Assembly (NCBI GenBank): GCA_964549595.1
Contig: CAZJWK010000001.1
Coordinates: forward strand, 39,230 to 103,229
DNA length: 64,000 nucleotides
Direction of reading: 5' to 3'
Source: CAZQQN01 sp964549595
GTDB taxonomy: Bacteria; Bacteroidota; Bacteroidia; CAILMK01; CAYYUA01
Positions 7,991 to 17,492 of the stretch are shown piece after piece (positions within the stretch are counted from its first letter, which is position 1; every line of letters begins with the position of its first letter). The notes beneath the pieces were generated by a model. That model was not told the origin of the DNA. It searched no databases and worked only from the letters and a program-made list of their open reading frames with translations. The translations under genes and the position numbers were made by a program.

Positions 7991-8293
7991 TTTAAATTCA
8001 AAGAACGAAGCTTAGGCACCCGGATTCAATGATTTAAATCATACTTGCAGGAGAGCTAAAGACCTGGCAAAATCAAAATGAAAAGGGATCCACGGAATAA
8101 ATATTTCTTCCCATCAAACCAGGGAAATTCAACCTTTTTTGGTTTACAGGCTTTTTATAATTATCTTTAAATGTAAGGGTGGTAAGTGGCCGCTTAATAA
8201 AAAAAATTGAAACCACAAGTAAGAAAAGTTTGATAAGCCATCCAAATAAAAACAGGATGTATCAACCAATTGAAGGATAGAATAACTTTTTAA
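7991..8293. other. Intergenic region between response regulator and Crp/Fnr gene
   Basis: These roughly 300 bases contain the perfect palindrome at 8029-8042. The remainder is AT-rich and shows no open frame with a credible start, no tRNA and no clear terminator hairpin. Confidence 0.6.
8029..8042. promoter_or_regulatory. Perfect FNR-type palindrome ATGAT-TTAA-ATCAT
   Basis: All 14 bases are symmetric and both half sites carry the TGAT core of the FNR consensus TTGAT-N4-ATCAA. The site lies 39 bases before the 7990 start codon. On the minus strand it runs directly into a TTG followed, after about 20 bases, by GTTCTTTG, a weak match to the Bacteroidota -33/-7 promoter. The placement would suit control of the regulator gene. 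Confidence 0.5.
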
Positions 8294-8695
8294 TCAAGCC
8301 AGGCTTTTTTCAATCGCCCCAAGCAATTCTTCTTTTTTGACGGGCTTAGCCAGATAATCATCGAACCCTTCTTGCAGAAAAGTTTCCTTATCTTCAGGCA
8401 TGGCATAAGAAGTCAAAGCAAAAATAGGAGGATCCCCGTATTTCCCTGTAGTCTTAATATGCCTCATAATTTCTGTGCCACTCATTGAGTCTTCTCCAAG
8501 GTTAATATCCATCAGGATAATGGTAAAATCCTGCTGATTAAGTACTTGAAAAGCCTCTTCACTGTTCCGGGTTAAAATAACCTGATAATGATTACCCAAC
8601 ATTTTTTGAAGCACAAACTGGCTAATATCATCATCCTCAACAATCAAAATTTTTGGTTGGCTATCACTATCATTGCTTTCCCTGACCATAAGCAC
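8294..8695 (-). CDS. Single-domain response regulator (receiver only)
   Basis: This 133-residue protein consists of one CheY-like receiver domain. It has the acidic cluster VEDDD near residue 20, the phosphoacceptor aspartate in IILMDINL, the switch threonine in FALTSY and the lysine in LAKPVKK. There is no output domain, so it probably relays phosphate or acts by protein contact. It begins 51 bases after the stop of the large CheR-histidine kinase on the same strand, which makes that kinase its likely partner (inferred from adjacency). Confidence 0.93.
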   Translation of the reverse strand: MLMVRESNDSDSQPKILIVEDDDISQFVLQKMLGNHYQVILTRNSEEAFQVLNQQDFTIILMDINLGEDSMSGTEIMRHIKTTGKYGDPPIFALTSYAMPEDKETFLQEGFDDYLAKPVKKEELLGAIEKSLA

Positions 8696-8746
8696 AGTGC
8701 CTAAACAAATTAATTTCTTTAAATAACAAAAATCGAAGCTAAAGGT

Positions 8747-11700
8747 TTAATCTGACTCTTCCAAAGACCGTGTCAATGGCATAGTGATTTGAAAAGTACT
8801 TCCTTCCCCTTTTTTACTTGTAACCTTAATGGTTCCTCCGAATAGTTCAACGTACTTTTTGACAATGGACAATCCCAGACCTGTTCCTTCATAATCCCGG
8901 CCATGACCCTCACTTTCCTGTTCAAATGGGGAAAATATCTTTTCAATATTTTCTTCGGAAATACCTATTCCGGTATCAATTACTTCAATAATAAATTTTT
9001 CCTTCCGCTCATCCTTAATTCTTGTCCTGATTTTTACACATCCTTCTTCAGTAAATTTAACCGCATTTCCTACCAGGTTATTCAGTATCTGCTCCAGGAC
9101 ATTTTCATCAATTTGAACGTAATATTGACCACCGGCCAGATCATTAATGAAATCAATGCCTTTTTTGTCAGCCAAAACTTTCAAATGGGGCTGAAGCGCG
9201 TTTATCTTGCTATTCACTTCAATGATACTGGGCCTAAGGTTAACCTCTTTTGCTTCGAGCTTTGAAAAATCCAGAATACTTGTTATGGTTTTAAGCAGCC
9301 TTTCGCTGCTTTCCCGTATCATCCTGGCATAGGAATTAACGCCTTCAACGTCACTATATTCATCTTCCATTACCTGGACTAAACCCATAATGCCATTAAT
9401 GGGGGTCCGGATTTCGTGACTCATGTTAGCCAAGAAGTTCGTTTTAAGCCTATTCATTTCCTCAGCTTTTTCTTTGGCCTCCACGAGTTTATTTTCCACT
9501 TCCTTTTGCTTGGTTATATCCCTTACGGCCCCGTCATAAAAAACTTTTCCGTACTCATCCAATAAGCGCTTGCTACTCAATAATCCCCAGAAGGTACTGC
9601 CATCTTTTCTTTTAAAAAGCACTTCCTGGTTCTGAAACCCTCCCTCTTCTTGTTCCTTTTCAATGAGCCGTTCCCTTTCTTCCGGATCGGCGTAAAGTTC
9701 TAAACCTTGTGTTTTCAAAACATCCTCTGTAGAATCATAGCCAAAAATTTTGGCAAATGGCTCATTAACATATATGACACCACTTTCAGGTGTGCTCCTA
9801 AAAATCCCCTCGTTGATATGCTGGTTTATAGACTCCAGCAGTTGTTTATGTTGCCTAAGCTCATGTTCGGCCTGCTTTTGCTGGGTTATATCCATTGCAT
9901 ACAGAAATACAAAGTCTCCTTCCTGGTTCGGATTTATGGTTATTTGGTAATGACCATCCCCGATTTTAGATTCAAATACTTGACTATGCCCCTTTTTTAA
10001 GGCCTCTTGAATAACATTGTAAAAATCAGGGGGGAAAGACTGGTTATATTGTTCCTGCCAATAGGTAATAAATGGTTCCCCGACTGGATTGGCGTACAAG
10101 AATTCCCCATTTTCAGAAATGGTTAGGACGGGATTGGGGTTATCTTCCGGAAAACGGGATAATAACCTGATTTTCTTTTCATAATTCTTTCTTTCAGTAA
10201 TTTCCCTGGAAGCGTTCTGGACCTGAATCAGGTTACCATCATCATCAAAAATAGGTACAGTTACGGTTTCCACATAAGTATAATTTCCTTCTTTGGTTTT
10301 AACCCGGTATTCATGAGCAGAGGCTTTTCCCTCGGCTAAATATTTTTCTCCCTCTTGCTGAATAACTTTTAGATCTTCCGGGTGAATAAGATCATTAGCC
10401 GGCATATTTAACACTTCCTCAGGTTTAAAACCCAAAATATCTTCTACACTTGGCGTAATATAGGTGATCAGACCTTCTTCATTTTGTAAGGTGATAATAT
10501 CCCGGGTGTTTTCAGTAACCAACCTAAGTTTGGCCTCCCTTTCCCCCAATTCCTGTTTGGATTTTTCCAGTGCTTCATTGATCTCCCTCAGTTCCTGATT
10601 TTTTGAATTTAGCTCCTCATTTAAAGATTGCAGTTCTTCATTGGAAGTTTCCAATTCTTCATTGGCTGATTTAAGTTCTTCATTGGCTGATTGCAATTCT
10701 TCAGTAAGAGATTGGGTTTCAGCTTCACTGGCTTCCAGCTGTTTGCGGTAAGTTTCAAGTTGTTCTTTCGCTACTTTTAATTCTTCCCTTAAAGATTCAA
10801 TTAAGAAATCTTTATTGGACAAATCTTTTTCCCCTGAATCTTGTCGGTCGGGATCACTTACCTCAGGGGTTTTGGCCGACCCTTTAAAAATGATAAGGAA
10901 ATATTCGACCGGCTCATCCCCATAAACAACAGGTTGAATAACCATTTGAACCCGGTAATCCTTTTCAAATAATTTAAAATGTACTTCATTGGTGGTTATA
11001 GGTATTAAGTTCTTTTGACACTTAATTAGCCCGGTATGAAGTTCATGGTGCAGCTCCTCATTAACCAATTCAAGAATATGCTTATCCCCATTGTTAAAAC
11101 CCATGTAAGCCCTCAACTCCCCTTGTGTTTCAATGATTTTGTGGTGGGAATTGACCACCACATAGGGATGCTCATAAGTTTTGGCGATGGTTTCTCTCGC
11201 CATTTCCAGAATTGTGGGCTTTTCATCTTCTCCTTTCCGATAAATTCCTTGTTCCCAGGAATAAAATTTTTGAAAATTAAAAAACTGAAGATCCCTGGAT
11301 CCTTGATTTTCCTTATTCTTATAAATCTTATGCTTGGTATCGACCAGTTCCAAAAGGTCTCTGAAAGCTTCTATATTTTCCGATTTTCCAATCACCAAAT
11401 AGCCATAATCGACCAATGAATAATTAAAAACCGGAATAACTTTATTTTGAAGGTCAGCATTAAAATAAATCAACAAATTCCGGCAGGTAATCAAATCAAT
11501 ATTCAGGAAAGGGGGATCTTTAGTAATATCATGCCTGCAAAATACAACTACCTTTCTTAAAAACTCTTTCACCTCAAATCCATCTTCTTTCTCATTAAAA
11601 TACTTGTCAATCTGATCTCGAGAAAGGTTTTGCAAGGACTTCTCACTGTATAAACCTTTTCTTCCTGCGTTAATGGCATACTCGCTTATATCGGAAGCAA

Positions 11701-12088
11701 AAATTTTGATATCCCGTTTTTCAAAGTCCTCAAGCAATTCAGCCAGTAAAATGGCTATGGAGAGGGGTTCCTCACCGCATGAACAACCAATTGACCAAAT
11801 TCTGATGGGATCGTTCTTTTTTTTCCGGGCAATGATTTTCCCCAACCTTTCGCGGATTTTCTGAAAAACCTGGGGGTCCCGAAAAAACTCCGAAATCCCC
11901 AAAAGCATCTCACTAAAGGCTTGTCCTACTTCCTCCGGATTATTCCGGAGATAAGTGTAATATTCCTTATAGTCATCAAATCCTAAGGTATTTAAACGCT
12001 TTTCCAATCTGCGTTTTAAGGTGGACTTTTTATATTTCAGGAAATCAATGCCGGTTTGTTCACTAACCAACTGTAAAATGGCTTTCAT
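8747..12088 (-). CDS. CheR methyltransferase-PAS-histidine kinase fusion without CheB
   Basis: This 1113-residue signalling protein has, in order: a CheR-type methyltransferase (about 1-265, SAM motif IWSIGCSCGEEPLSIAI); a degenerate PAS-like segment (about 300-415); a long coiled coil of repeated EELxSxNEEL heptads (about 430-525); three PAS domains (about 525-645, 650-755, 765-880); a HisKA domain with the phospho-accepting His in MSHEIRTP (about 895-960); and an ATPase domain with NNLVGNAVKF, DTGIGI and GTGLGL. CheB-CheR kinases usually begin with a CheB esterase, which is absent here. The adjacent receiver protein is the probable phosphotransfer partner. No transmembrane helix is evident, so it should be cytoplasmic. 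The CheR domain starts about ten residues short of E. coli CheR, but no earlier start was found. Confidence 0.93.
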   Translation of the reverse strand: MKAILQLVSEQTGIDFLKYKKSTLKRRLEKRLNTLGFDDYKEYYTYLRNNPEEVGQAFSEMLLGISEFFRDPQVFQKIRERLGKIIARKKKNDPIRIWSIGCSCGEEPLSIAILLAELLEDFEKRDIKIFASDISEYAINAGRKGLYSEKSLQNLSRDQIDKYFNEKEDGFEVKEFLRKVVVFCRHDITKDPPFLNIDLITCRNLLIYFNADLQNKVIPVFNYSLVDYGYLVIGKSENIEAFRDLLELVDTKHKIYKNKENQGSRDLQFFNFQKFYSWEQGIYRKGEDEKPTILEMARETIAKTYEHPYVVVNSHHKIIETQGELRAYMGFNNGDKHILELVNEELHHELHTGLIKCQKNLIPITTNEVHFKLFEKDYRVQMVIQPVVYGDEPVEYFLIIFKGSAKTPEVSDPDRQDSGEKDLSNKDFLIESLREELKVAKEQLETYRKQLEASEAETQSLTEELQSANEELKSANEELETSNEELQSLNEELNSKNQELREINEALEKSKQELGEREAKLRLVTENTRDIITLQNEEGLITYITPSVEDILGFKPEEVLNMPANDLIHPEDLKVIQQEGEKYLAEGKASAHEYRVKTKEGNYTYVETVTVPIFDDDGNLIQVQNASREITERKNYEKKIRLLSRFPEDNPNPVLTISENGEFLYANPVGEPFITYWQEQYNQSFPPDFYNVIQEALKKGHSQVFESKIGDGHYQITINPNQEGDFVFLYAMDITQQKQAEHELRQHKQLLESINQHINEGIFRSTPESGVIYVNEPFAKIFGYDSTEDVLKTQGLELYADPEERERLIEKEQEEGGFQNQEVLFKRKDGSTFWGLLSSKRLLDEYGKVFYDGAVRDITKQKEVENKLVEAKEKAEEMNRLKTNFLANMSHEIRTPINGIMGLVQVMEDEYSDVEGVNSYARMIRESSERLLKTITSILDFSKLEAKEVNLRPSIIEVNSKINALQPHLKVLADKKGIDFINDLAGGQYYVQIDENVLEQILNNLVGNAVKFTEEGCVKIRTRIKDERKEKFIIEVIDTGIGISEENIEKIFSPFEQESEGHGRDYEGTGLGLSIVKKYVELFGGTIKVTSKKGEGSTFQITMPLTRSLEESD

Positions 12089-12197
12089 ATCTTTCCCATC
12101 CGTTATTTATTCCAAAAACAAGCGTTCCTTTGCAAATAAAATAATTTTGAAAAATAAAAAACCAATGAGCCGTATTGAATAAATTAAAAGTTGCAAT

Positions 12198-13676
12198 CTA
12201 TCCTTTATACGGCACATTGTTTTTTTCCTTTTGCTTGCTAATAAGCCATAACCCAAGGAAAGTAATGAGCCCGTTTATGATCAATAACTCAAACCCCACT
12301 TCATATCCGGCCAAAAAATAAGGGGAATACCACCCAGCCAGAAATGCCAGGAAAGGGGAAGTAAAACAAACGATTGGTATTAAGCGGTCCTTCGGGTTTC
12401 GGTGCATAAACAGCCCAAAACTGAAAAGGCCCAGCAAAGGACCGTAAGTATAGGAAGCGGCGTCAAAAATCTTACTGATCACACTTTTATCGTTCAAGTA
12501 GTGAAAAAATAAGATAATGCCCAATAAAAGGATCGTAAAACCTAAATGCACGAAATGCCTTGTTTTGGAATTTTGCGTCATTTTTTCCCCTTTAAAGCCC
12601 AAAAAATCCACACAAAAAGCAGTAGTAAGAGCAGTCAAAGCGGAATCAGCACTGGAATAGGCAGAGGCAGTCAATCCCAGAATAAAAGCTATGCTGGCGT
12701 ACAAAGGAAAATGGTCAAAAGCTATTCGGGGATAAAGGTAATCTGATTTGTCAGGTATCCCAATGCCGTTCTGATTCGCATAAAGGTATAACAAAGCACC
12801 CAGCACCAGAAAAATAAATTTGATAACCACCAATCCCCCTGTAAATGTAAACATATTTTTCTGGGCATCCTTAAGATCAGGACAGCTAAGGTTTTTTTGC
12901 ATCATATCCTGATCCAGGCCGGTCATCACAATGGCTATAAAAGCGCCACTCAGAAATTGTTTAGGGAAAAAATTCTCCGATTTAAAATTATCAAAAAAGA
13001 AAATCTTGCTGTAATCACTATTAGCCACTGTTTGGGTTAGCCCGGCAAAGTCAAGCTCCATATTAATGGTAAGGTAAATGATGCTCACAAAAAGGGCAAT
13101 GACCATAAGACCGGTTTGTAAGGTATCGGTATAAACGATGGTTTTTATGCCTCCTCTATGCGTATAGACCCAAATCAGGGCAAGGGTAATCATAACAGCC
13201 AGAAAAAAGGGGAAACCCAATTCCTTGAATATGAAAACCTGGAAAACTATAGCCACCAAATAAAGCCGGAAAGCCGCACCAATGGAGCGGGATAACAAAA
13301 AGAAAAAGGAACCTGTTTTGTAGGAAAAATGGCCAAACCGTTTTTCCAGGTAGCCATAAATCGAAGTGAGGTTTAAACGGTAGTATAGGGGCATTAAAAT
13401 GGTTGCGATAACCGTATAGCCAATAATGTAACCTAAAACCATTTGGAAATAGGAGAATTGGGTGTCTCCAACCCAACCGGGAACCGAAATAAACGTTACA
13501 CCGGAAAAAGTGGTGCCTATCATTCCGAAAGCCACTACATACCAAGGGGATTGCCGATTGGCTAAAAAGAAAGTCTGGTTATCAACCTGTTTTTTGGTGG
13601 TAACCCTTGAAATAAAAAATAATAAACCAAAATAGGCAATGACAGCGATGATTGTGATAATCGTCACTAAGGGCAT
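12198..13676 (-). CDS. Sodium:solute symporter (SSS family)
   Basis: This inner-membrane transporter of 492 residues has about thirteen hydrophobic helices. Family features include the opening helix and FFLANRQSPWYVVAFGMIGTTFSGVTFISVPG, seen in pieces near residues 35-65, and the later GLTASAYSSADSALTALTTAF stretch, whose small and hydroxyl residues form the sodium site in this fold. Substrate cannot be told from sequence. It ends 109 bases before the CheR-kinase gene on the same strand and is divergent from recR. Confidence 0.9.
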   Translation of the reverse strand: MPLVTIITIIAVIAYFGLLFFISRVTTKKQVDNQTFFLANRQSPWYVVAFGMIGTTFSGVTFISVPGWVGDTQFSYFQMVLGYIIGYTVIATILMPLYYRLNLTSIYGYLEKRFGHFSYKTGSFFFLLSRSIGAAFRLYLVAIVFQVFIFKELGFPFFLAVMITLALIWVYTHRGGIKTIVYTDTLQTGLMVIALFVSIIYLTINMELDFAGLTQTVANSDYSKIFFFDNFKSENFFPKQFLSGAFIAIVMTGLDQDMMQKNLSCPDLKDAQKNMFTFTGGLVVIKFIFLVLGALLYLYANQNGIGIPDKSDYLYPRIAFDHFPLYASIAFILGLTASAYSSADSALTALTTAFCVDFLGFKGEKMTQNSKTRHFVHLGFTILLLGIILFFHYLNDKSVISKIFDAASYTYGPLLGLFSFGLFMHRNPKDRLIPIVCFTSPFLAFLAGWYSPYFLAGYEVGFELLIINGLITFLGLWLISKQKEKNNVPYKG

Positions 13677-13771
13677 TCCGGAACCTCCGGGTTTTTTAAA
13701 ACTGTTTAAATTTTAATTTTGTCCATTATTGCTTAACCCTGTAAAAGCAATCAAAATTAAGAGAAATTGCC

Positions 13772-13800
13772 TTGGAAATGGTAAAATCTTAACAACTTTG
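13772..13800 (+). promoter_or_regulatory. Candidate promoter for recR
   Basis: TTG at 13772-13774 and CAACTTTG at 13793-13800, one base off TAnnTTTG, are separated by 18 bases, close to Bacteroidota promoter spacing. The start codon is 24 bases further on. Confidence 0.4.
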
Positions 13801-13824
13801 AAGATTAGCTAAAAAAGGGCATTC

Positions 13825-14430
13825 ATGGAATACCCGTCCAAATTTATTGAAGAAGCGGTGGAGGAATTTGCTAAACTTCCCGGTGTGGGTAAAAAAACAG
13901 CATTGAGACTGGTCCTGCACCTGCTTAAAGAAGACGAAGAGTCCGCCAAAAATTTAGGCAATGCGATTATTCAGCTTAAGGACAAAATTTATTATTGTAA
14001 AATATGCCATAACGTTGCCGATCAAGATATATGCTCAATTTGTAATGACAATACCCGTGACCATACAGTGGTTTGCCTGGTAGAGGATATGCGGGATGTA
14101 ATGGCTATTGAGGGAACCGGTCAGTACCAGGGGACCTACCATATTTTAGGGGGTTTGATTTCTCCGATGGATGGCATTGGGCCGGAAAATTTAAACATTC
14201 AGTCTTTAATCGACCGTGTTAAGGAAAAAAGCGTCAAAGAAATTATTTTTGCTCTTAGCACCACGATGGAAGGAGATACAACCATGTTTTACATTGCCAA
14301 GCAATTAAGAGACCGGGATTTGCGAATATCTTCTATATCACGTGGAATTGCCATCGGAGGAGAATTGGAATATACGGACGATGTAACCCTTGCCCGATCC
14401 ATTGCGGAAAGGGTGCCTTATTCACAATAA
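13825..14430 (+). CDS. recR: Recombination protein RecR
   Basis: This 201-residue protein works with RecF and RecO to load RecA on gapped DNA. It shows the helix-hairpin-helix LPGVGKKTALRLVLHLL, a four-cysteine zinc motif (CKICHNVADQDICSIC) and a Toprim domain (VCLVEDMRDVMAIEGTGQYQG, seen in two pieces). Length is normal for the family. It is followed 112 bases later by the glycosyltransferase. recF, its functional partner, is also in this window, about 7.6 kb further on. Confidence 0.98.
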   Translation: MEYPSKFIEEAVEEFAKLPGVGKKTALRLVLHLLKEDEESAKNLGNAIIQLKDKIYYCKICHNVADQDICSICNDNTRDHTVVCLVEDMRDVMAIEGTGQYQGTYHILGGLISPMDGIGPENLNIQSLIDRVKEKSVKEIIFALSTTMEGDTTMFYIAKQLRDRDLRISSISRGIAIGGELEYTDDVTLARSIAERVPYSQ

Positions 14431-14542
14431 AAAAGCTTTAAAAAAGTTTTACATAAATCCGGGTAAGTTTTGGGGAAATCTTAAAATGAACGAATGGAAA
14501 CACCCATTGAATGCCATGGGGGTTAGCTAATGAAAGGATGGC

Positions 14543-16528
14543 ATGAAGCTATCAATTGTCATAGTCAATTACAATGTAAAGTATTTCCTCGAACAGACCC
14601 TGCTATCGGTGAGGAAGGCCACTGAGGAGTTAAAGGCATTAGGCCCGGGTTACGAGGCAGAAATATTTGTGGTCGATAACAACTCAGTCGATGGCTCAAT
14701 TTCCATGCTCCGGGAAAAATTTCCAGAGGTTACCCTTATTGCCAATAAAGAGAATATCGGTTTTGCCCGTGCCAATAACCAGGCCTTGTCAAAAGTATCC
14801 GGGGAATTGAGTTTACTTTTAAATCCGGACACTGTGGTTGAGGAAGATACCTTTACCAAAGTGATCCGTTTCATGGATGAACACCCCGAAGCCGGAGGAT
14901 TGGGTGTAAAAATGCTGGACGGTAAAGGCCGTTTCTTACCGGAATCCAAGCGAGGCTTTCCTTCCCCTGAAGTGGCTTTCTACAAGGCCTTTGGGTTATC
15001 CAGTCTTTTCCCCAACTCAAAGGCTTTTGGCAAGTATCACCTCGGATACCTCGATAAAGATGAGATTCACAAGGTGGATGTATTGGCAGGTGCTTTTATG
15101 CTGGTACGTACCAAAGTTTTGAATGAAATCGGTTTATTGGATGAGACCTTTTTCATGTATGGGGAGGATATTGATTTCTCCTACCGGATCAAAAATGCCG
15201 GCTATGAGAATTACTATTACCCGGACACCCGTATCATCCATTATAAGGGGGAAAGCACCAAGAAGCAAAGCATTAATTACGTTTTTGTCTTTTACCAGGC
15301 CATGATCATTTTTGCCAAGAAGCACTTTTCCGCTAAAAAGGCTGCCATCTTCTCTTTCTTGCTCAACCTTGCCATTTATTTCAGGGCTTCGCTCGCTATA
15401 TCATTCCGGTTTGCCAAACAAATGGCCCTTCCTATACTCGATTATACGCTGATCTTTATAGCGCTATACTTAACAGCTTCCTCCAATACCGTACTTTTTA
15501 AAGAAGGGACTGAAACCCTTCCTTCCAATTGGCTGGATTACCAGCTTCCGATAGGCGTGCTGATCTGGATTCTGGGAAATGTATTTACCAGGAATTACCG
15601 AAAACCCTTTACGTTAGGTAAGATTGTCAACGGGACCCTTTTAGGCACGCTGGCGGTGGCTGCAGCTTATGCTTTTTTGCCGGATTCATGGCAGCACTCA
15701 CGCGGGTTTATCCTGATAGGAGGACTTTACTCCGGTTTGATTTTCACCCTTAACCGGTTGGTTTTTCACTTCAAGGATTACAAAAATTTACGACTGGGGG
15801 CCAAGGGCCTGAAAAAGATCATCATTGTGGGTGGAAAGGAAGAGGCAGACCGCGTTGAACAATTGCTTGAGGATAGCCGTGTACGCTTTCAATTGGTGGG
15901 TTATGTAGATCCGAATGGTAACGGGCAAAGCAATGAATACCCCTATATTGGTCAATTAAGCCAGCTCGGGGAAATCTCCACAATTTATGATGTTACGGAA
16001 ATCATCTTTTGCGCTAAAGATATTGCCTCCCACAAAATCATTAACTGGATGGTATACATCCAGGATCAACAGATCGACTTCAAGATTGCACCGGAAGAAA
16101 GCTTGTTTATCATCGGAAGCCGCTCAAAGCACTTACCCGGAGATTTTTACACCATTAATATTGAGCTGGGATTGGCTCAACCTACCAATCGTTTCAATAA
16201 ATATGCTTTTGATCTGCTTTCTTCACTGGGTTTGATGCTGACCCTACCGGTTACCATCTGGTTTATTAAGGATAAAAAAGGGTTTATGCAAAATATTACC
16301 CGGGTGCTAACGGGCAGGAGCTCCTGGGTAGGATATGAGCGCTCCTCACAGACCTATAAACTCCCTGAACTCCGCAAAGGCGTTCTCAGTCCTTGCGATG
16401 AGCTCACCGAAAACCACCTCGACCAAGCCACCATTGAGCGGTTAAACTTCTTGTATGCACGCGATTATGAGCTAAGTAAAGACCTTAAGATCATCACCAG
16501 GAATTTTTCCCGCTTAGGTGAACACTAA
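14543..16528 (+). CDS. Family 2 glycosyltransferase fused to membrane and Rossmann-like domains
   Basis: The N-terminal 240 or so residues are a GT-A glycosyltransferase: LSIVIVNYNVKYFLEQTL, the VVDNNSVDGS motif, LLLNPDTVV for the metal-binding region and FMYGEDIDFSYRIK near residue 210. About five hydrophobic helices follow (residues 270-420). The C-terminal part begins KKIIIVGGKEEADRVEQLL, a nucleotide-binding-type fold, and continues through FCAKDIASHKIINWM. This resembles the CoA-binding-like region of polyprenyl sugar transferases but without their catalytic tail. The total of 661 residues is longer than a simple GT2 enzyme. It probably builds surface polysaccharide or glycolipid at the inner membrane. 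Donor and acceptor are unknown. Confidence 0.85.
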   Translation: MKLSIVIVNYNVKYFLEQTLLSVRKATEELKALGPGYEAEIFVVDNNSVDGSISMLREKFPEVTLIANKENIGFARANNQALSKVSGELSLLLNPDTVVEEDTFTKVIRFMDEHPEAGGLGVKMLDGKGRFLPESKRGFPSPEVAFYKAFGLSSLFPNSKAFGKYHLGYLDKDEIHKVDVLAGAFMLVRTKVLNEIGLLDETFFMYGEDIDFSYRIKNAGYENYYYPDTRIIHYKGESTKKQSINYVFVFYQAMIIFAKKHFSAKKAAIFSFLLNLAIYFRASLAISFRFAKQMALPILDYTLIFIALYLTASSNTVLFKEGTETLPSNWLDYQLPIGVLIWILGNVFTRNYRKPFTLGKIVNGTLLGTLAVAAAYAFLPDSWQHSRGFILIGGLYSGLIFTLNRLVFHFKDYKNLRLGAKGLKKIIIVGGKEEADRVEQLLEDSRVRFQLVGYVDPNGNGQSNEYPYIGQLSQLGEISTIYDVTEIIFCAKDIASHKIINWMVYIQDQQIDFKIAPEESLFIIGSRSKHLPGDFYTINIELGLAQPTNRFNKYAFDLLSSLGLMLTLPVTIWFIKDKKGFMQNITRVLTGRSSWVGYERSSQTYKLPELRKGVLSPCDELTENHLDQATIERLNFLYARDYELSKDLKIITRNFSRLGEH

Positions 16529-16545
16529 TAAGCGATTCCCTTAAG

Positions 16546-16576
16546 CAAAAAAAGGCGATGTATAAACACCGCCTTT
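16546..16576 (-). terminator. Rho-independent terminator of rpoD
   Basis: On the minus strand an 11-bp stem (arms 16566-16576 and 16551-16561) with one G-U pair closes a 4-base loop and runs into a tract of seven or more T. It lies 50 bases after the rpoD stop. On the plus strand the stem has an A-C mismatch and a poor T tract, so it is mainly oriented for rpoD. Confidence 0.8.
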
Positions 16577-16625
16577 AAAAAACACAGTTTTAAAATATTC
16601 TTGTCAATGCCTGATTAACAAAAAA

Positions 16626-17492
16626 TCATGCACCAAGGTAAGATTTAAGCAAACGACTTTTGGAAGACTTCCTCAACTTACGAAGGGCTTTTTCCTTGAT
16701 CTGGCGTACCCTTTCGCGTGTCAAATTAACCTTTTCACTAATGTCTTCATAGGAATGCGGAGCATTGCCTTCCAAACCAAAGAATAGCTTTACGATCTCC
16801 CGTTCTTTGTCAGCCAATAAGGAAATGACACGGCTGATCTCTTTTTGAAGGGATTCGTGCAGTAAATCTACATCCGGGTTGGGTTCTTGATGATTGGGTA
16901 AGAGGGTTAACAAGTTGGCATCTTCTTCTTCATTAATAGGCGCATCAATGGATAGATGACGACTTGAGGAACTAAGTGTGGTCTCGACCTCTTGGCCGGG
17001 AAGTTCCAACTTTTCTGCAATTTCGGTGGTAGTGGCTTCCCGTTCGTACTTTTGCTCTAGTTCAGCAGCCGCATTACCGATCTTGCTTAAAGACCCGACC
17101 TTATTAAGCGGTAACCTTACCAGGCGGCTTTGATCAGCCAATGCCTGAAGAATAGATTGGCGTATCCACCAAACTGCATAAGAAATGAACTTAAAACCCC
17201 TTGTTTCATCAAAGCGTTGAGCCGCTTTAATAAGGCCCAGGTTACCCTCGTTGATAAGATCGCCAAGGGTTAAACCTTGATTCTGATACTGCTTTGCCAC
17301 TGATACAACAAATCGCAGGTTAGCGGTCACAAGCTTCTCCAGGGCAGCCTGATCATTTTCTTTAATCCTTTTTGCCAGTTCCACTTCTTCACCAGGAGAA
17401 ATCATCTCCACTTTACTGATCTCGTTCAAATACTTGTCTAAAGATTTGTTTTCCCGGTTTGTAAACTGCTTGCTAATCTTTAGTTGTCGCAT
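16626..17492 (-). CDS. rpoD: Primary RNA polymerase sigma factor, Bacteroidota type
   Basis: This 288-residue sigma-70 protein directs RNA polymerase to housekeeping promoters. Region 1.2 is SLDKYLNEISKVEMISPGEE. Region 2 contains GDLINEGNLGLIKAAQRFDETRGFKFISYAVWWIRQSI (seen in pieces), with the -10 recognition and melting residues. Region 3 has a split acidic linker, and region 4 ends NLTRERVRQIKEKALRKLR, the helix-turn-helix for the upstream element. It lacks the long N-terminal region 1.1 of E. coli RpoD, as is normal in Bacteroidota. It is convergent with the glycosyltransferase gene. Confidence 0.96.
   Translation of the reverse strand: MRQLKISKQFTNRENKSLDKYLNEISKVEMISPGEEVELAKRIKENDQAALEKLVTANLRFVVSVAKQYQNQGLTLGDLINEGNLGLIKAAQRFDETRGFKFISYAVWWIRQSILQALADQSRLVRLPLNKVGSLSKIGNAAAELEQKYEREATTTEIAEKLELPGQEVETTLSSSSRHLSIDAPINEEEDANLLTLLPNHQEPNPDVDLLHESLQKEISRVISLLADKEREIVKLFFGLEGNAPHSYEDISEKVNLTRERVRQIKEKALRKLRKSSKSRLLKSYLGA

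Noticed and set aside
13156..13545. Open frame of 129 codons on the minus strand
   Set aside because: It is an alternative frame inside the symporter gene; the Phe/Trp/His-rich translation is a shadow.
16529..16625. Bidirectional terminator for the glycosyltransferase gene
   Set aside because: On the plus strand the stem has an A-C mismatch and only three T follow it; it fits the rpoD direction better.
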